DNA of 64,000 bases from Prostheceraeus crozeri (GCA_907163375.1 CAJQUW010006373.1:62001-126000); one strand, 5' to 3'; numbered from the stretch's first letter, positions 10,300 to 23,065 are shown. Program-made: numbers and translations. The notes: generated by a model from the letters alone, not told the origin.

Positions 10300-12089
10300 C
10301 AGTAGGAGACAAATTATTAGTCACCCCCCCAACAATAATTGGATTGTTCGAGCCAACCCCGTCTTTTGATTCTGGATATGAATGTATGATCGACAAAATT
10401 GCTTTTCATATTATTTCGAATATCTTTTAGGCATTTCTAGTTTCTAGTAACTCAGCTAATGCTGGATAGAAATGTTTGTAAATAGAAACGTTTCTAAATA
10501 TAGGCCTAACTCAAGACATTTGCAGAATGAAATGTTCTATTCCAATTGATTGATTGCAATGAGTCCTCATGAATAATCATGAACTTTCAACGATTTCTAT
10601 GTACTGTCTGTTTAAGAAATGCACAAGCTATTGTAAAATATTTCATTTCTGAACGAAATCGTTGAGTTGTGACATTTTTTATCAATATCTATGGCAGAGT
10701 GAATCAACGACTAAAATTTGAAATTTAATTCAATTCCTGCAACTGGATTTAACCAGATTCAAAATTTGTAATAAAGGTCATCGGCATAGCTTTAGCGTTG
10801 AATTGAAAAACCAGTCATTTCTCGTTCAGTGCTTCTTCGACATTGTGACTTAATGGCAAGACGACAGACATTTCCGCCTCAAAGAAAGCTGCAATTTTGG
10901 ATCTCGTGAAGGGAGGTTGCCACACGGTATCCGAAATTGCTGAGCAAGTTGAGGTCTCACGACGGAGTGTGCAGCGAGTGAAGAAAGCGGGAAGGACAAC
11001 AAGTTCTCGTAGCGGTCACTGTGGAAGGAAAAGAATCACGACACCTCACACAGACCGCCTCATCTGCCGCCACGCCCTAGCAAGTCCGCAGTCCTCCTCC
11101 TACAGACTGTCCCAGGGCCTTGCAGAATCTGGATTGTCAACTGTCTCCTACAAGACCGTCATCCGAAGACTGAAGGAAGGTGGAATAGCGAGCTCGAGTT
11201 CCGTTCCGAAGCCAGCCCTCACTCACAAAATGAGAGTGAAGAGACTCCAGTGGGCGAGGAAATACCGAAACTGGACCGCGGATGACTGGGCAAAGGTCTG
11301 CTTTTCGGATGATTCAACATTCCAATGCCAATCGTCAACAACACCGCGCGTCTGGGCTTTGTGCGAAGGACCAACTCCAACTTGGGGTACTGTGAAGCAT
11401 CCCACGAAGGTTATGGTGTGGTCAGTGATTTCCATGAAAGGACCTGGACGACTGCACATCGTCGAAGGGAACATGAACGCCGACCAATACGTCCATGTCT
11501 TGACATCTCGCTTGTTGCCTTCTCTTCAAGACTGGTTTCCCGAAGGAGATTTCGTGTTTGTGCAAGACGGGGCACCTTGTCATAAGGCTAGAAAGTCAAT
11601 GGACTGCTTACGACGCAACAGCATCCCAGTTTTGGATTGGCCAGGTAACAGTCCGGACTGTAACCCGATTGAGACTCTTTGGGCCATAATGAAACGACGC
11701 ATCCGGACACAGACTCTGACGACGAAGCAGGACCTCATCTCAGCGATCATCAAAGCCTGGATAAGGGATGAATCGATGCAGGAGACCTGCAGGAAACTCA
11801 TAGCCTCCATGCCTGATTGTGTCGAGGCAGTGATCAAAGCAAAAGGTGGTCACACGAAATACTGATTTTTTGTGCATTTTCATGATTTTCTGTCTGATGT
11901 TCAAATGAATAGATTCGTAGCATTGTGGATAAATTTTACGTTCTTTTGATGGATGTCTCTTTCAATAAGCTAAAAAGAGAGTTAATACACGAAATAGTGT
12001 GCATTGAATGCATCTCAGGCATTGATTTAATAGTTTTCAATAAAAATGACGAAAAATCGAGGGGGGTGACTAAATTTTGTCTCCTACTG
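10300..12089 (+). mobile_element. Tc1-type transposon, nearly complete
   Basis: The ends are CAGTAGGAGACAAATTATTA...TCCTACTG, inverted over ~30 bp and including a run of C's (GTCACCCCCC). They are flanked by TA at 10298-10299 and 12090-12091. The length of 1790 bp and a single long transposase frame suit an autonomous Tc1 element. It is inserted in a palindromic MITE. Confidence 0.9.
10897..11865 (+). CDS. Tc1 transposase (DD34E), N-terminus uncertain
   Basis: This enzyme cuts and pastes the element at TA sites. The ~322-residue frame has an N-terminal paired-type helix-turn-helix (VSEIAEQVEVSRRSVQRVKK), a second DNA-binding half (STVSYKTVIRRLKEGG) and the full catalytic triad: Asp in VCFSDDSTF, Asp in FVQDGAPCH and Glu in NSPDCNPIETLW. 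There are 34 residues between the last two, the Tc1 signature. The frame is open from 10849 but has no in-frame ATG near its start. An ATG at 10853 that would give a normal MARR-type N-terminus lies in a different frame, so a single indel near the start is likely. Otherwise the catalytic frame is undamaged, suggesting recent activity. Confidence 0.85.
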   Translation: MDLVKGGCHTVSEIAEQVEVSRRSVQRVKKAGRTTSSRSGHCGRKRITTPHTDRLICRHALASPQSSSYRLSQGLAESGLSTVSYKTVIRRLKEGGIASSSSVPKPALTHKMRVKRLQWARKYRNWTADDWAKVCFSDDSTFQCQSSTTPRVWALCEGPTPTWGTVKHPTKVMVWSVISMKGPGRLHIVEGNMNADQYVHVLTSRLLPSLQDWFPEGDFVFVQDGAPCHKARKSMDCLRRNSIPVLDWPGNSPDCNPIETLWAIMKRRIRTQTLTTKQDLISAIIKAWIRDESMQETCRKLIASMPDCVEAVIKAKGGHTKY

Positions 12090-12252
12090 TAGAGTGCGAT
12101 GCATTTCCTGCAGCTACGCTGCCATGATTACGCATTATGCGTGATCATGGCAGCGTAGCTGCAGGAAATGCATCGCACTATTTTGGAATTTGAACTTTTT
12201 TGATATTCAGCTTACCACCAAAAAAGCTATCCTCCTCTCCAAATATTCAGAA

Positions 12253-13984
12253 ATAAAGCACCTGTTATCTAGACAAATGTCAAAATCGCAAGTCGACTAA
12301 TAGTACGGTTTCTAGACTATCACGCATTTGCGAGGTGTGTTGATATGCCAACACGGATACTGTGCTTTTTCGAATATTTTTATTTTGCGCGTGCAACTAT
12401 CAATGATATTATTAACTTTGAGGCAGGGGTCATTATCATTGCGAGTAAAAAATTGTTGAAGCTGTAAGGAGAAATATTTGTACAAGAATAGCCTTTGTAG
12501 TCATTATCGCAAAGCCTTTTTTGTTGAGTATTTATAGAAGTTTCCAAATTGGTGTCGCTATAACACCGTTCTTTGTCGTATTTGAGGGTGTTCGTAATTT
12601 TTTTTGTAACAGTTGACGGAACCCAACTATTAACTTTCATGCTAATACCTACGATTACATGCACAAAAACTTTCATGTTCAACTATTCATTCCATGGCAT
12701 GCCATTATTCTAATGCGCGACTTCTAAGTGGAAGCCTTGCAGCCAGCCCCTTTTCAATCCTGGTTAAAACATCGGAAAAGCTCCATCTTTTGAGATTTCC
12801 TGAGGTTGTTTTTAACGCTTTTGAACAAATCAAACTCAGCCGTCTCAGTTAAGTCGCACTTGCTATGAACATTTTTCCGATTGCGACAAGTGCTGCAGCC
12901 AGCGCTGTGCATGGTTGCTGTCCCTTATTGTCACCGCATTACAGATGACGTTATCCCCTAGAATTGTTCGACCTTTAGCGAGAGAACTGCACCTCGAGTT
13001 GCAAATCGACTGAACTAAATCAATTTAGCTAATGCTCTAGTATCGATACGGACCAGCTTAAAAAATGGACCGAAGTGCACCTTTAACAGCAATTCAGTCA
13101 AGCTACCGTTTATGAGGAATGTCGTATTTCTGCCTGATGATGGAAAATTCTGCCTTACAATTGCAATCATAATCATGGAAAATACAAATTTCATTTTGAG
13201 TTTTCAAATGTATGCTCGATATTATGCTGTTGAGTGTATGTAGCTCGGAAGTACATGGACCTACATAGACAAATGTGATTTTTGCGATGTTTCAGGCTCT
13301 GCAACTTGCAAGACGATTGGAGTACCTCTAACGTACCTCTAACGTACCTCTAACTCAAGAACTGTCGTTTTACTGATGTTGGGTGACAATCTACATATCA
13401 AAAAGTAATAAGAAGTTCGTGCGCGAATTTAGGAAGATAATGCCAGTAGCCCTCGCACTAATACCAGTCACTAAGGCTTCGAGCAGTTTGGCGTGTTTAA
13501 TGTTCAACTGGCTGCTCATGTTCGATTGCCATGATGTTATGTCAGCAGATTGCACCATTTCATTAACGTTACATGTTCCAATGTCTCCTTTCTAGTCAAA
13601 CAGAAGAAGAGACGACCTGTCTAATTCTATGACGGTGTCTGTATGCCATGTATTCATTGTATGTAATCGTTTATTTCAGGACATGTAGAAGTAGAACAAT
13701 TGATATTTTCAATGATTAAGAATGGAGTTATTCTAAAGCACTTGTCAGATATTTTGATAACCAACGCTGTGTGATGACGATAAGATAACGCTCATCTTGA
13801 CATTTCTGCAATGAAACTTTTAACAAACCATAGAAATCGAATTATAATCAATGGCAATTATCTACCGATAATGTCCAAAAAATTCTACTATGACACTCAG
13901 TCTAAATGATATAGCGTCATTTCATGAAGGAATACGCTATGAAGACGCTAACCTAGCGCTCTATCGGTTGATTGTTTTATACCG
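12253..13984. other. No gene recognised; short tandem repeat at 13322-13354
   Basis: Non-coding AT-rich DNA. The only structure I support is three perfect 11-bp units of GTACCTCTAAC at 13322-13354. Confidence 0.5.
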
Positions 13985-15690
13985 AGTGGTCAAAAAGTTT
14001 GTATATACCTAATGTTAAACGAAATATCGACATTTCTAACATGCAGGTTCCCTATTCAAGTATAACTTTGATGGAAAACAACTTGAAATGGATATCCATG
14101 ACATATGATTGAGGAAAGAAGAAAACTATGATAAATGTAATTCTAGAATTACATTGTAAACTTTGCTTTTCGTACAAAACGTGAGATAATGATAGTTAAA
14201 TGTTATTTCAAGATACTAAGTTCTCTCAAACATAATTCATTCATGGATCTCCTATTTAGCAACACAAAACTAAAACAAATAATATCATGATATAGCATTT
14301 ATTTCATGACAGACTACAAATTCGGTCAAAGAAGTTAAAAGTCAAAATAGGATTGCATTGCCAGTGATCAAAATTCTTTCCACGAGCTTCGGCACATTGC
14401 TCACATCATTCCAAAACACTGTGGCAAAGTCTCCGACATAAGTCTTTATTTCTATCAATGTCTGAGAACGCCTGGATTAAGTAGGCTCTCAACTGAGGTA
14501 CAGAGGTTGGTCGCTGGCCATAAAGTAAGTTCTTGACCACCCCCCAAGCAGTGAAATCCATTGGGGTGAGATCAAAGAAACGAGGAGGCCACTCTATGGC
14601 ACCTGTTCGACCGATCCACTTCATCGGGAAGACTTCATTAAGATAGGCTCTCACCGAGGCAGAATAGTGTGCAGGAGCGCCATCCTGCCGGAAAAACAGT
14701 TAGTGAAAGTCTTCTCTTTCCTGCCAAGTGGGTACAATGACACTTCGTAATATTTCCAAGTACGTTTCATCAGTTACAGAGTTCTCGAAAAATACGGGTC
14801 CAATTATTCCTGCAGAGAAAATACCAGCTTGAACTGTTATGCCTGGTTGGTTCAACTGCTTTGTGACAGTGAAGTGTGGGTTCTCTGACGACCAATAAAT
14901 ACAGTTATGTCTGTTCAGTTGCCCACTCAGCTTGAATTGAGATTCATCTGACCAAATAGTCCTGTTCAAAATACGAGGCTTATTATTGGCCTCACTGATG
15001 AAAATGTCTGCAAATTGAAGACGGCGATCGTACGTGTCTAATCCTTTAGGATATTCATCAGTCATCCGCGTGACAACCCTAGCTCCAGACTACCACGTCT
15101 AGTGAACTTCCTTGGACTGATTTCGCATGCCTGAGCAACCAAAAACCTGCTGTCTAGTGTGATTGCTGAGACTGATCCTCCCGATCTTCGTGCGTCTTGA
15201 ACTGAGCCTGTTTCTGCAAACTTATCTCGAATTCTGTGGGCCTATATGGTAACACTAGTTGAGGTGGTGTTGGAAAGGTCTTCTTCCATTCTTCGATCAC
15301 TTTACTTGCGCTTTCAAGTTTAGAATAACTAATCAAAATAAATTTTCTTTCGTCTGATGACAGCTTCCGAGACATTACGTGACAACAAAAGGTTTGAACT
15401 GATTTTGGTCATAAATTGATACGCTTACATTATATCTTTGAATAAAATCAATGATTCTTAACATTGACATCTAATTATAGGTGCCTAACTGAGCAAAGAT
15501 AGTCCATGAACTGCTCGATGACTCGACTACATATCTAACTGTTCAGGTTGACACGGATCATGAGAAATGTAGATATTTCGTTTAACATTATGTACAGTAT
15601 ATGCCATAGAAATTAATAATACCATAGAAAGTCCTATATAGTGTACTATTATCCACTTCTATGGTATATGCAAACTTTTTGACAGTAATG
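13985..15690. mobile_element. DD41D-type mariner element, degenerate
   Basis: The ends share TCAAAAAGTTTG(T/C)ATATACC in inverted orientation (13990 region and 15660-15680). Further complementary stretches (AATGTTAAACGAAATATC) lie just inside on both sides. The ~1.7-kb length and the minus-strand transposase remnant agree with a once complete copy. Exact ends are uncertain by a few bases. Confidence 0.75.
14406..15375 (-). pseudogene. DD41D (Visitor-like) mariner transposase, frameshifted
   Basis: Three minus-strand pieces occur in order. At 15375-15154 is the N-terminus (MSRKLSSDERKFILISYSK). At 15065-14700 is the first catalytic block (RTIWSDESQFKLSGQL) and the GIIGPVFFENSV strand. At about 14700-14406 are LFFRQDGAPAHYSASVRAYL, WIGRTGAIEWPPR and DLTPMDF. 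Counting from the Asp of QDGAPAHY to the last Asp gives 41 intervening residues, hence DD41D. The pieces are in different frames, and SPDLTP has become FFDLTP. A dead copy that still contains all three catalytic residues. Confidence 0.75.
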
Positions 15691-15930
15691 ATGTGATGAA
15701 AAGATTGAAACGATATCTGTGCCTAATATTCTAAATGGTTGTTAAAAGCATCAAAGCATGACAGCGTGTTTTATTAAGTACATGTACCTTCAGTGCGATA
15801 ACTATTTTTAGTCTCGATAAGAGTGCGATTGACTGCATTTGAAGGTAGAAGAAGAGTGAACCACTTTTTGTACGCTCGGAATTTTGCAGCATTCGAACAA
15901 ATCTTATATTTTACTGCTTTGTTCCCGAGT

Positions 15931-16048
15931 ATGAAAAGTTTATTTTTGATTATCCTTATTTGTGCTGCATTTGGACATTCAGAAGAAAGCACTATTTTAA
16001 TGTCAATGACCAATTGTACTACCACTGCCTGTGCCAAAACAATTCCAG
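15931..16048 (+). CDS. First coding exon, small secreted or membrane protein (copy B)
   Basis: It has the same 118-nt exon as at 9091: signal peptide MKSLFLIILICAAFGHSEES, then TILMSMTNCTTTACAKTIP, then CAG|GTAAGT. The peptide is identical to copy A. Copy B lacks the TATA-like box of copy A because its upstream side is occupied by a mariner element that ends ~50 bp before the shared sequence starts. It could be an alternative first exon, a gene copy with lost promoter, or a duplicated relic. Without transcripts this cannot be decided. Confidence 0.5.
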
Positions 16049-18527
16049 GTAAGTTTCTAGCTAAGAACGGATTAGCTACAAATATTTTTGAAAATCAATA
16101 GATTCCCGTGCCTCTCAACCACATGTCCTATATAAATACCTATGTCACTGTATAAATTTCTGCTCTTCTTCATCATGCCTCTCCTCACATGCAACGAGCT
16201 CTGGCTATAAAATTTCATTGATGTTCAGATTAATGTGTTCTTGATATGAAAGAAATGTGACGCATCCGCATGTTCGTACAAAACAGTCAACGAAAGAGGC
16301 TTGATTTTCTCATCTTTAAATAGTTGGATTAGAAATTTTTTCTATACTAATACTGTATGCATTACCTATACTACATGTATTTCTATACGTATACTATAAG
16401 CATTATACTTCGCTGATACTCATACAATAAAACTTGCTATTTGTTACAAATAGGACACTGTTAAAATGTCGATGAAATCACAATTCATATTAACCTACCA
16501 AATCAGAATTAGGCATCGAATCACAGTTGTCATTGTCGAATATTGCCGAGCACAACAATAAATGGATGAAAATTACTTTGTAAATGAGCATTTACTCAAA
16601 CGCTGAAAATCTTCATATGTTGATGCAAATAATCTAGTCTTCTGCCTCATCAAAAATGTATTAATTTGACAATGACCGACAATTTGTACATTGCACACGT
16701 GATTGACATGTGATTCAGCACAAGACAAATATCAAATTATCACTAGTTTGACTAAGTCAAATTTCTCACTCGCTAGAAGCCCTGTCACGAACTTGAACTC
16801 CCTGTATGCTAAGAATAGAATATTAATACTTAGCTATGTTATTCTTTCTTACTCTTTTATACTATTGTTTTTTTTGGAATGTGTAGAAACAAAATGCATC
16901 ATGACTTTTAGATATTTCGCTTTTCTTACTTATTTTGTTTTTGCTCCAGTATTTTCTATCGTTTCCTTTCAATTGAACAACTCTTTCTAATGTTTCGGCA
17001 ACTTCAAATTGTGTTTTGATAAATGAAATAAAGCACCTCTTAATTCGACATGTTATTCTGGATTCAGCTGCAATGTAACCAGAAACACTCACTGTGTGAA
17101 TGATGATAGATACAAGAAGCAAAATATCATATTCGCAATAATAAAAGAGGACTATAAAAACGTGTTGTTTCTTGCAGAGTTAGGGTAGCGACGACTAACT
17201 AGCGTAATTCAGGAAAATCTCAATAAAGTGGTATGCATACATATTCAAAGTTCCGCTAATGGACTCTATATGCTTGATCTGTCATCACAGAAGAAATCAA
17301 TATCCCGAAATGTGTTGACCAAATAAGTCGATCTTAATGAAAACCATATTGAAACACTTTGGTGTTAACCGATGCAATAGCTCTTGAGGAACAAGCATTA
17401 TTTCTTATATGCAACTGACTCTTCTGTTTGGTCACAAAAGGCTCTGTTTGTCTTGCTCACCGCATGGGTACCTACATTATAGTAAATAGGCGAGGTAAAT
17501 CATCACAATTCATCTTATTATTAATTATTTTCTAACACAATAAAACATCGGAATGCTCACGCCTCTTTTCAAGCGTAGACGACTGGAAGTTCATGCATGT
17601 GTAGTCATTATTGGTGCACATTTGACCTCAATATAAACAGAATAATTAGATGTTGAGCTGCATCCTCAGTTGAAAAATGGGAATAGATCGCCATTTTCAT
17701 CCAATATCAGGAATAATATCAATATTAGCAGGCATAGTTCACATTCCTCAACATCGACACACCTCCCTATTTAAAGTCGTAGCCATGCGCGGCTAAATTT
17801 GAGATTTGCAAATGGCAAGTTAGTGAAATTTCGACTGGAATATCACTTTAAACGCACCGCTGACAAATCGCCTAAGCTAGTGCGCCTGCAATAATTAATA
17901 AATGCTATCTAAATTAATAAATACTTTCCATGAAAGTTATGAAGCTATGCAGAGCTTTACATGTATATTAATACATGGCATTTAGCCAAAATATCAATCA
18001 CAGCATGATTGAAAACAATGAAGAAAACCTTGTGTTCATAACAGATTCTCAATACAAGTCACCTCAGCGTTCCATTATTTGTTCTTAATTAAAACATGAT
18101 GATGTCGACAATATCAGCCTTCAGTCAAGATCGGAAGTTTTCGATTAATAGCGTTGCGTCCGAATGCAGGCGCTCGTGTCTACATCACAGGTATAGGTCG
18201 GAGTATGGAGTCCCATGATTTAGTGGGAAACCGTCTCCCTTTCCCCGGTTTCATTGCGATTCGAAAGTGTCAGCGACAGGCGTTTCGCTGGATACCGCTA
18301 AACCTCAGTCTCAATTTCTCTACACTTCCTTTCTCCTGTTTGAGAGAAAGACTAAATTCTTCGAGCGTCTTCCAAATTGATCTAGGCAAGGACAAGTGAG
18401 ATACGATGATACTTGGAGATTACAGATGAAAGTTGAAACTCTAGAGATTTTCTTTGGAATAATTCCTGTCCCTTCTCAGTTGACTGCACATCTTCGGCCA
18501 AGCAAAGAATGTCCGTAGTCGCAGAGA

Positions 18528-18961
18528 GGTTATGTTGATCACTTTGAGGAAAACCGGTCTCAAAATGTCTTCCTAGCCGGAATCGTTTATGGTTCTGCTG
18601 CGGACAACAGTCTGAACTGGTCGGATATACGTATGACTGTTGCGTACGGATACGAATATACAGATATGATTTGGATTCATAAAACGAAGGTCATGACTCT
18701 TTCAATACAAGTATTGGCGACGTCCTCTTCTCCAAGAAAGTACACTCTAGTCAACGAGGAATTGTGAATGGAATTCTGTGACAAGTTGCAGAAGCCGCTG
18801 TTTCTTTGATTCCCATTGCTGATGCGATCGACCCACTTCTGCAATGCATACGATTGGCCAGTAAGTCAAAGAGAACGAATATCTATGTCAATCCTATCGA
18901 TTGCTGTTGCTGCTATTGCATGCAATGGGTGGGAGAAGATTATATCCGCTCTATAGACTAA
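18528..18961 (+). pseudogene. Unrecognised gene-like relic (copy B)
   Basis: A frame from 18528 reads GYVDHFEENRSQNVFLAG, IVYGSAADNSLNWSDIR and GYEYTDMIWIHKT. A neighbouring frame then continues with GDVLFSKKVHSSQRGIVNG, a stop codon, and QVAEAAVSLIPIADAIDP to a Cys-rich end (PIDCCCCYCMQWVGEDY, then TAA at 18959). The composition looks protein-like, but there is a frame change and an internal stop. I recognise no family. The same arrangement is repeated at 23066-23499, so the damage predates the duplication. Confidence 0.35.
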
Positions 18962-19039
18962 CCCACACACACAAACAAATATATCTCTGTGATTACACTG
19001 TATATCGCACACTCTCGAAAGTTAACATTTTGTGATATC

Positions 19040-19170
19040 CCTCACAAAAATTCCTCATGATTTTTCATGAGATTTTTTCTCATAAACGTCTCATGAAATT
19101 TGATGAGGATTTGGAACGTTTTCGCATAAATTATCTCATAAGATTTCATGAGTTTCTCAAAAATCTCATT
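19040..19170. repeat. CTCATGA-rich cluster
   Basis: Repeated CTCATGA/TCATGAG words (at least eight) occur within 130 bp. The cluster recurs in copy C at about 23578-23705, and a larger related cluster lies at 25375-25610. These are probably subterminal repeats of a non-autonomous element; ends were not determined. Confidence 0.55.
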
Positions 19171-19247
19171 GATGAATTAACAGGTGTTATTTCATACTTC
19201 TGAATTTAATTTTCCGGCATCTAGTTATTGAGGCTGTCTTAACCAGT

Positions 19248-20320
19248 CAGAGTTGGAAGTGGGTCATGGGTCAGGTGGGTCACGTGGGTCATGGATCAGG
19301 TGGGTCACGTGGGTCGTGGGTCATGTTTTTCCGAAAAGTTGGTGGGTCAGGTGGGTCGTGGGTCACATCTAGCGTGAGTCAGGTGGGTCGTGGGTCAGAC
19401 TTCGTTGACCCACTTCCAGCCAGTTTGACCCATGATAGATTTGGCAATCTCAAATACTGTAAACTTCATTTATTCGTATTCTTATCATTCATGAGAAATG
19501 ATTGAGTCAGTGTCACTGAAAGGGGTGATGGATGCACACAGTCAAAATATGCAACACCATTGACTTTTACAAGCCTAATACAGTTTCGAAAGGGGGCGGA
19601 GTTCACGCAAATTAAAGGCTCGAAAACAATTGCTGCTGTCTGCTGAGAGAAGTTGGTTGGTGGAGAGAAGCTGTTTGAGTACAATTGTGTATGCACGATT
19701 CTCGGTCGCTATGTCTGACGATGCCCAATGATGTGTGACCTTGATTTCAGAGATACAGCTACTGCAGAAGTCTGAAGTATTATTCAGAGGTATTATTAAT
19801 CTTGAAAATTTTCTTGCAATGCCAGCTGACATTCGTTTTGTTTGTTTTGTTTGATTTTGTTGGTATTTCGTAGAAGATGTCCATTGGTAGAGAGATGGCA
19901 AATCTCTGGTAAAGATTGATCAGAGCCTAAATATTTTCGAAATATGTAATTGATAAAATACCTTGATAATATACATGCTTCATATCTAAAGTATTTAGTC
20001 GTTCAATCTACTTTCGCATCGTACATCTTCCATGCATCTCATAGCTCACTCGATGCATAATAATCTGAAATAGGATAATTCATACGACGGTCATTGATAT
20101 AGACTTTAATCCCTTTCACACAGCCTTATTACGACTGGAGCTCTGTGAGGAGATATTTCTTGACACTTCGTATCAATAAAAAGTTTCGCTTTGATATTTG
20201 ATTTAGTATCAATAAAAATAGGAATATTTACATGATGTCGCTAGTGATTGTTATCACAACGTACTCGCACATGCAGCGCCACTCAAATATATCAGTGCAT
20301 CTATATGTACATTGTAAGCT
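19248..20320. mobile_element. Partial hAT-like element (family of 5159-6990), in copy B
   Basis: It starts with CAGAGTTGGAAGTGGGTCA and a GGGTCA-rich end (19257-19420), and runs antiparallel to 5930-6990 until about 20315. There the start of copy C replaces its other end. The breakpoint of the tandem duplication therefore lies inside this element. Confidence 0.75.
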
Positions 20321-20444
20321 AATAGTCTCGATAAGAGTGCGATTGACTGCATTTGAAGGTAGAAGAAGAGTGAACCACTTTTTGGACGATCGGAATTTTG
20401 CAGCATTCGAACTAATCTTATATTTTACTGCTTTGTTCCCGAGT

Positions 20445-20562
20445 ATGAAAAGTTTATTTTTGATTATCCTTATTTGTGCTGCACTTGGACATTCAGAAGA
20501 AAGCACTATTTTAATGTCAATGATCAATTGTACTACCACTGCCTGTGCCAAAACAATTCCAG
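20445..20562 (+). CDS. First coding exon, small secreted or membrane protein (copy C)
   Basis: This is the third copy of the 118-nt phase-1 exon ending CAG|GTAAGT. It differs from A and B by two substitutions in the peptide: AALGHS instead of AAFGHS, and MSMINC instead of MSMTNC. Both are mild and leave the signal peptide and Cys spacing intact. An exon open in all three copies and lacking stops is compatible with function, but the duplications are so recent that this is weak evidence. Confidence 0.5.
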
Positions 20563-23065
20563 GTAAGTTTCTAGCTAAGAACGGATTAGCTACAAATATT
20601 TTTGAAAATCAATAGATTCCCGTGCCTCTCAACCACATGTCCTATATAAATACCTATGTCACTGTATAAATTTCTGCTCTTCTTCATCATGCCTCTCCTC
20701 ACATGCAACGAGCTCTGGCTATAAAATTTCATTGATGTTCAGATTAATGTGTTCTTGATATGAAAGAAATGTGACGCATCCGCATGTTCGTACAAAACAG
20801 TCAACGAAAGAGGCTTGATTTTCTCATCTTTAAATAGTTGGATTAGAAATTTTTTCTATACTAATACTGTATGCATTACCTATACTACATGTATTTCTAT
20901 ACGTATACTATAAGCACTATACTTCGCTGATACTCATACAATAAAACTTGCTACTTGCTACAAATAGGACACTGTTAAAATGTCGATGAAATCACAATTC
21001 ATATTAACCTACCAAATCAGAATTAGGCATCGAATCACAGTTGTCATTGTCGAATATTGCCGAGCACAACAATAAATGGATGAAAATTACTTTGTAAATG
21101 AGCATTTACTCAAACGCTGAAAATCTTCATATGTTGATGCAAATAATCTAGTCTTCTGCCTCATCAAAAATGTATTAATTTGACAATGACCGACAATTTG
21201 TACATTGCACACGTGATTGACATGTGATTCAGCACAAGACAAATATCAAATTATCACTAGTTTGACTAAGTCAAATTTCTCACTCGCTAGAAGCCCTGTC
21301 ACGAACTTGAACTCCCTGTATGCTAAGAATAGAATATTAATACTTAGCTATGTTATTCTTTCTTACTCTTTTATACTATTGTTTTTTTTGGAATGTGTAG
21401 AAACAAAATGCATCATGACTTTTAGATATTTCGCTTTTCTTACTTATTTTGTTTTTGCTCCAGTATTTTCTATCGTTTCCTTTCAATTGAACAACTCTTT
21501 CTAATGTTTCGGCAACTTCAAATTGTGTTTTGATAAATGAAATAAAGCACCTCTTAATTCGACATGTTATTCTGGATTCAGCTGCAATGTAACCAGAAAC
21601 ACTCACTGTGTGAATGATGATAGATACAAGAAGCAAAATATCATATTCGCAATAATAAAAGAGGACTATAAAAACGTGTTGTTTCTTGCAGAGTTAGGGT
21701 AGCGACGACTAACTAGCGTAATTCAGGAAAATCTCAATAAAGTGGTATGCATACATATTCAAAGTTCCGCTAATGGACTCTATATGCTTGATCTGTCATC
21801 ACAGAAGAAATCAATATCCCGAAATGTGTTGACCAAATAAGTCGATCTTAATGAAAACCATATTGAAACACTTTGGTGTTAACCGATGCAATAGCTCTTG
21901 AGGAACAAGCATTATTTCTTATATGCAACTGACTCTTCTGTTTGGTCACAAAAGGCTCTGTTTGTCTTGCTCACCGCATGGGTACCTACATTATAGTAAA
22001 TAGGCGAGGTAAATCATCACAATTCATCTTATTATTAATTATTTTCTAACACAATAAAACATCGGAATGCTCACACCTCTTTTCAAGCGTAGACGACTGG
22101 AAGTTCATGCATGTGTAGTCATTATTGGTGCACATTTGACCTCAATATAAACAGAATAATTAGATGTTGAGCTGCATCCTCAGTTGAAAAATGGGAATAG
22201 ATCGCCATTTTCATCCAATATCAGGAATAATATCAATATTAGCAGGCATAGTTCACATTCCTCAACATCAACACACCTCCCTATTTAGAGTCGCAGCCAT
22301 GCGCGGCTAAATTTGAGATTTGCAAATGGCAAGTTAGTGAAATTTCGACTGGAATATCACTTTAAACGCACCGCTGACAAATCGCCTAAGCTAGTGCGCC
22401 TGCAATAATTAATAAATGCTATCTAAATTAATAAATACTTTCCATGAAAGTTATGAAGCTATGCAGAGCTTTACATGTATATTAATACATGGCATTTAGC
22501 CAAAATATCAATCACAGCATGATTGAAAACAATGAAGAAAACCTTGTGTTCATAACAGATTCTCAATACAAGTCACCTCAGCGTTCCATTATTTGTTCTT
22601 AATTAAAACATGATGATGTCGACAATATCAGCCTTCAGTCAAGATCGGAAGTTTTCGATTAATAGCGTTGCGTCCGAATGCAGGCGCTCGTGTCTACATC
22701 ACAGGTATAGGTCGGAGTATGGAGTCCCATGATTTAGTGGGAAACCGTCTCCCTTTCCCCGGTTTCATTGCGATTCGAAAGTGTCAGCGACAGGCGTTTC
22801 GCTGGATACCGCTAAACCCACAGAAATAGATATTACTACACCTCAGTCTCAATTTCTCTACACTTCCTTTCTCCTGTTTGAGAGAAAGACTAAATTCTTC
22901 GAGCGTCTTCCAAATTGATCTAGGCAAGGACAAGTGAGATACGATGATACTTGGAGATTACAGATGAAAGTTGAAACTCTAGAGATTTTCTTTGGAATAA
23001 TTCCTGTCCCTTCTCAGTTGACTGCACGTCTTCGGCCAAGCAAAGAATGTCCGTAGTCACAGAGA

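Larger units (their letters stand above)
10229..12252. mobile_element. Palindromic (foldback) MITE, split by a Tc1 element
   Basis: The left arm is 10229-10299. The right part, 12090-12252, holds a near-perfect palindrome (about 12095-12180, AGTGCGATGCATTTCCTGCA arms meeting at ACGCAT/ATGCGT) plus an outer arm complementary to 10229-10299 (CTGAATATNTGGAGAGGAGG). Without the Tc1 insertion it would be one long hairpin with arms of ~115 bp and few mismatches. The word AAATAAAGCAC occurs on both outer sides (10186-10196, 12250-12260), a possible but unproven target duplication. Confidence 0.75.
15741..20320 (+). repeat. Segmental duplication, copy B
   Basis: From about 15809 on, this block matches copy C (20323 onward) with a constant offset of 4514 bp, rising to 4538 after a 24-bp extra segment in C near 22816. 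It contains exon 1 (15931-16048), ~3 kb of following sequence, a gene-like relic (18528-18961) and a partial hAT-like element from 19248. Only scattered single-base differences separate B and C by eye, so the tandem duplication is young or is an assembly duplicate of two haplotypes. Confidence 0.85.

Noticed and set aside
11223-11837. Open frames on the minus strand and in another plus frame inside the Tc1 element
   Set aside because: They are shadows of the transposase frame, which has the full catalytic triad.
19257-19420. Regular GGGTCA repeats resembling a CRISPR-like or satellite array, and a Gly/Ser-rich frame over them
   Set aside because: The words are the subterminal repeats of a hAT-like element present in four places. 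Spacers are not unique, and the Gly/Ser-rich frame is a by-product of the repeat.
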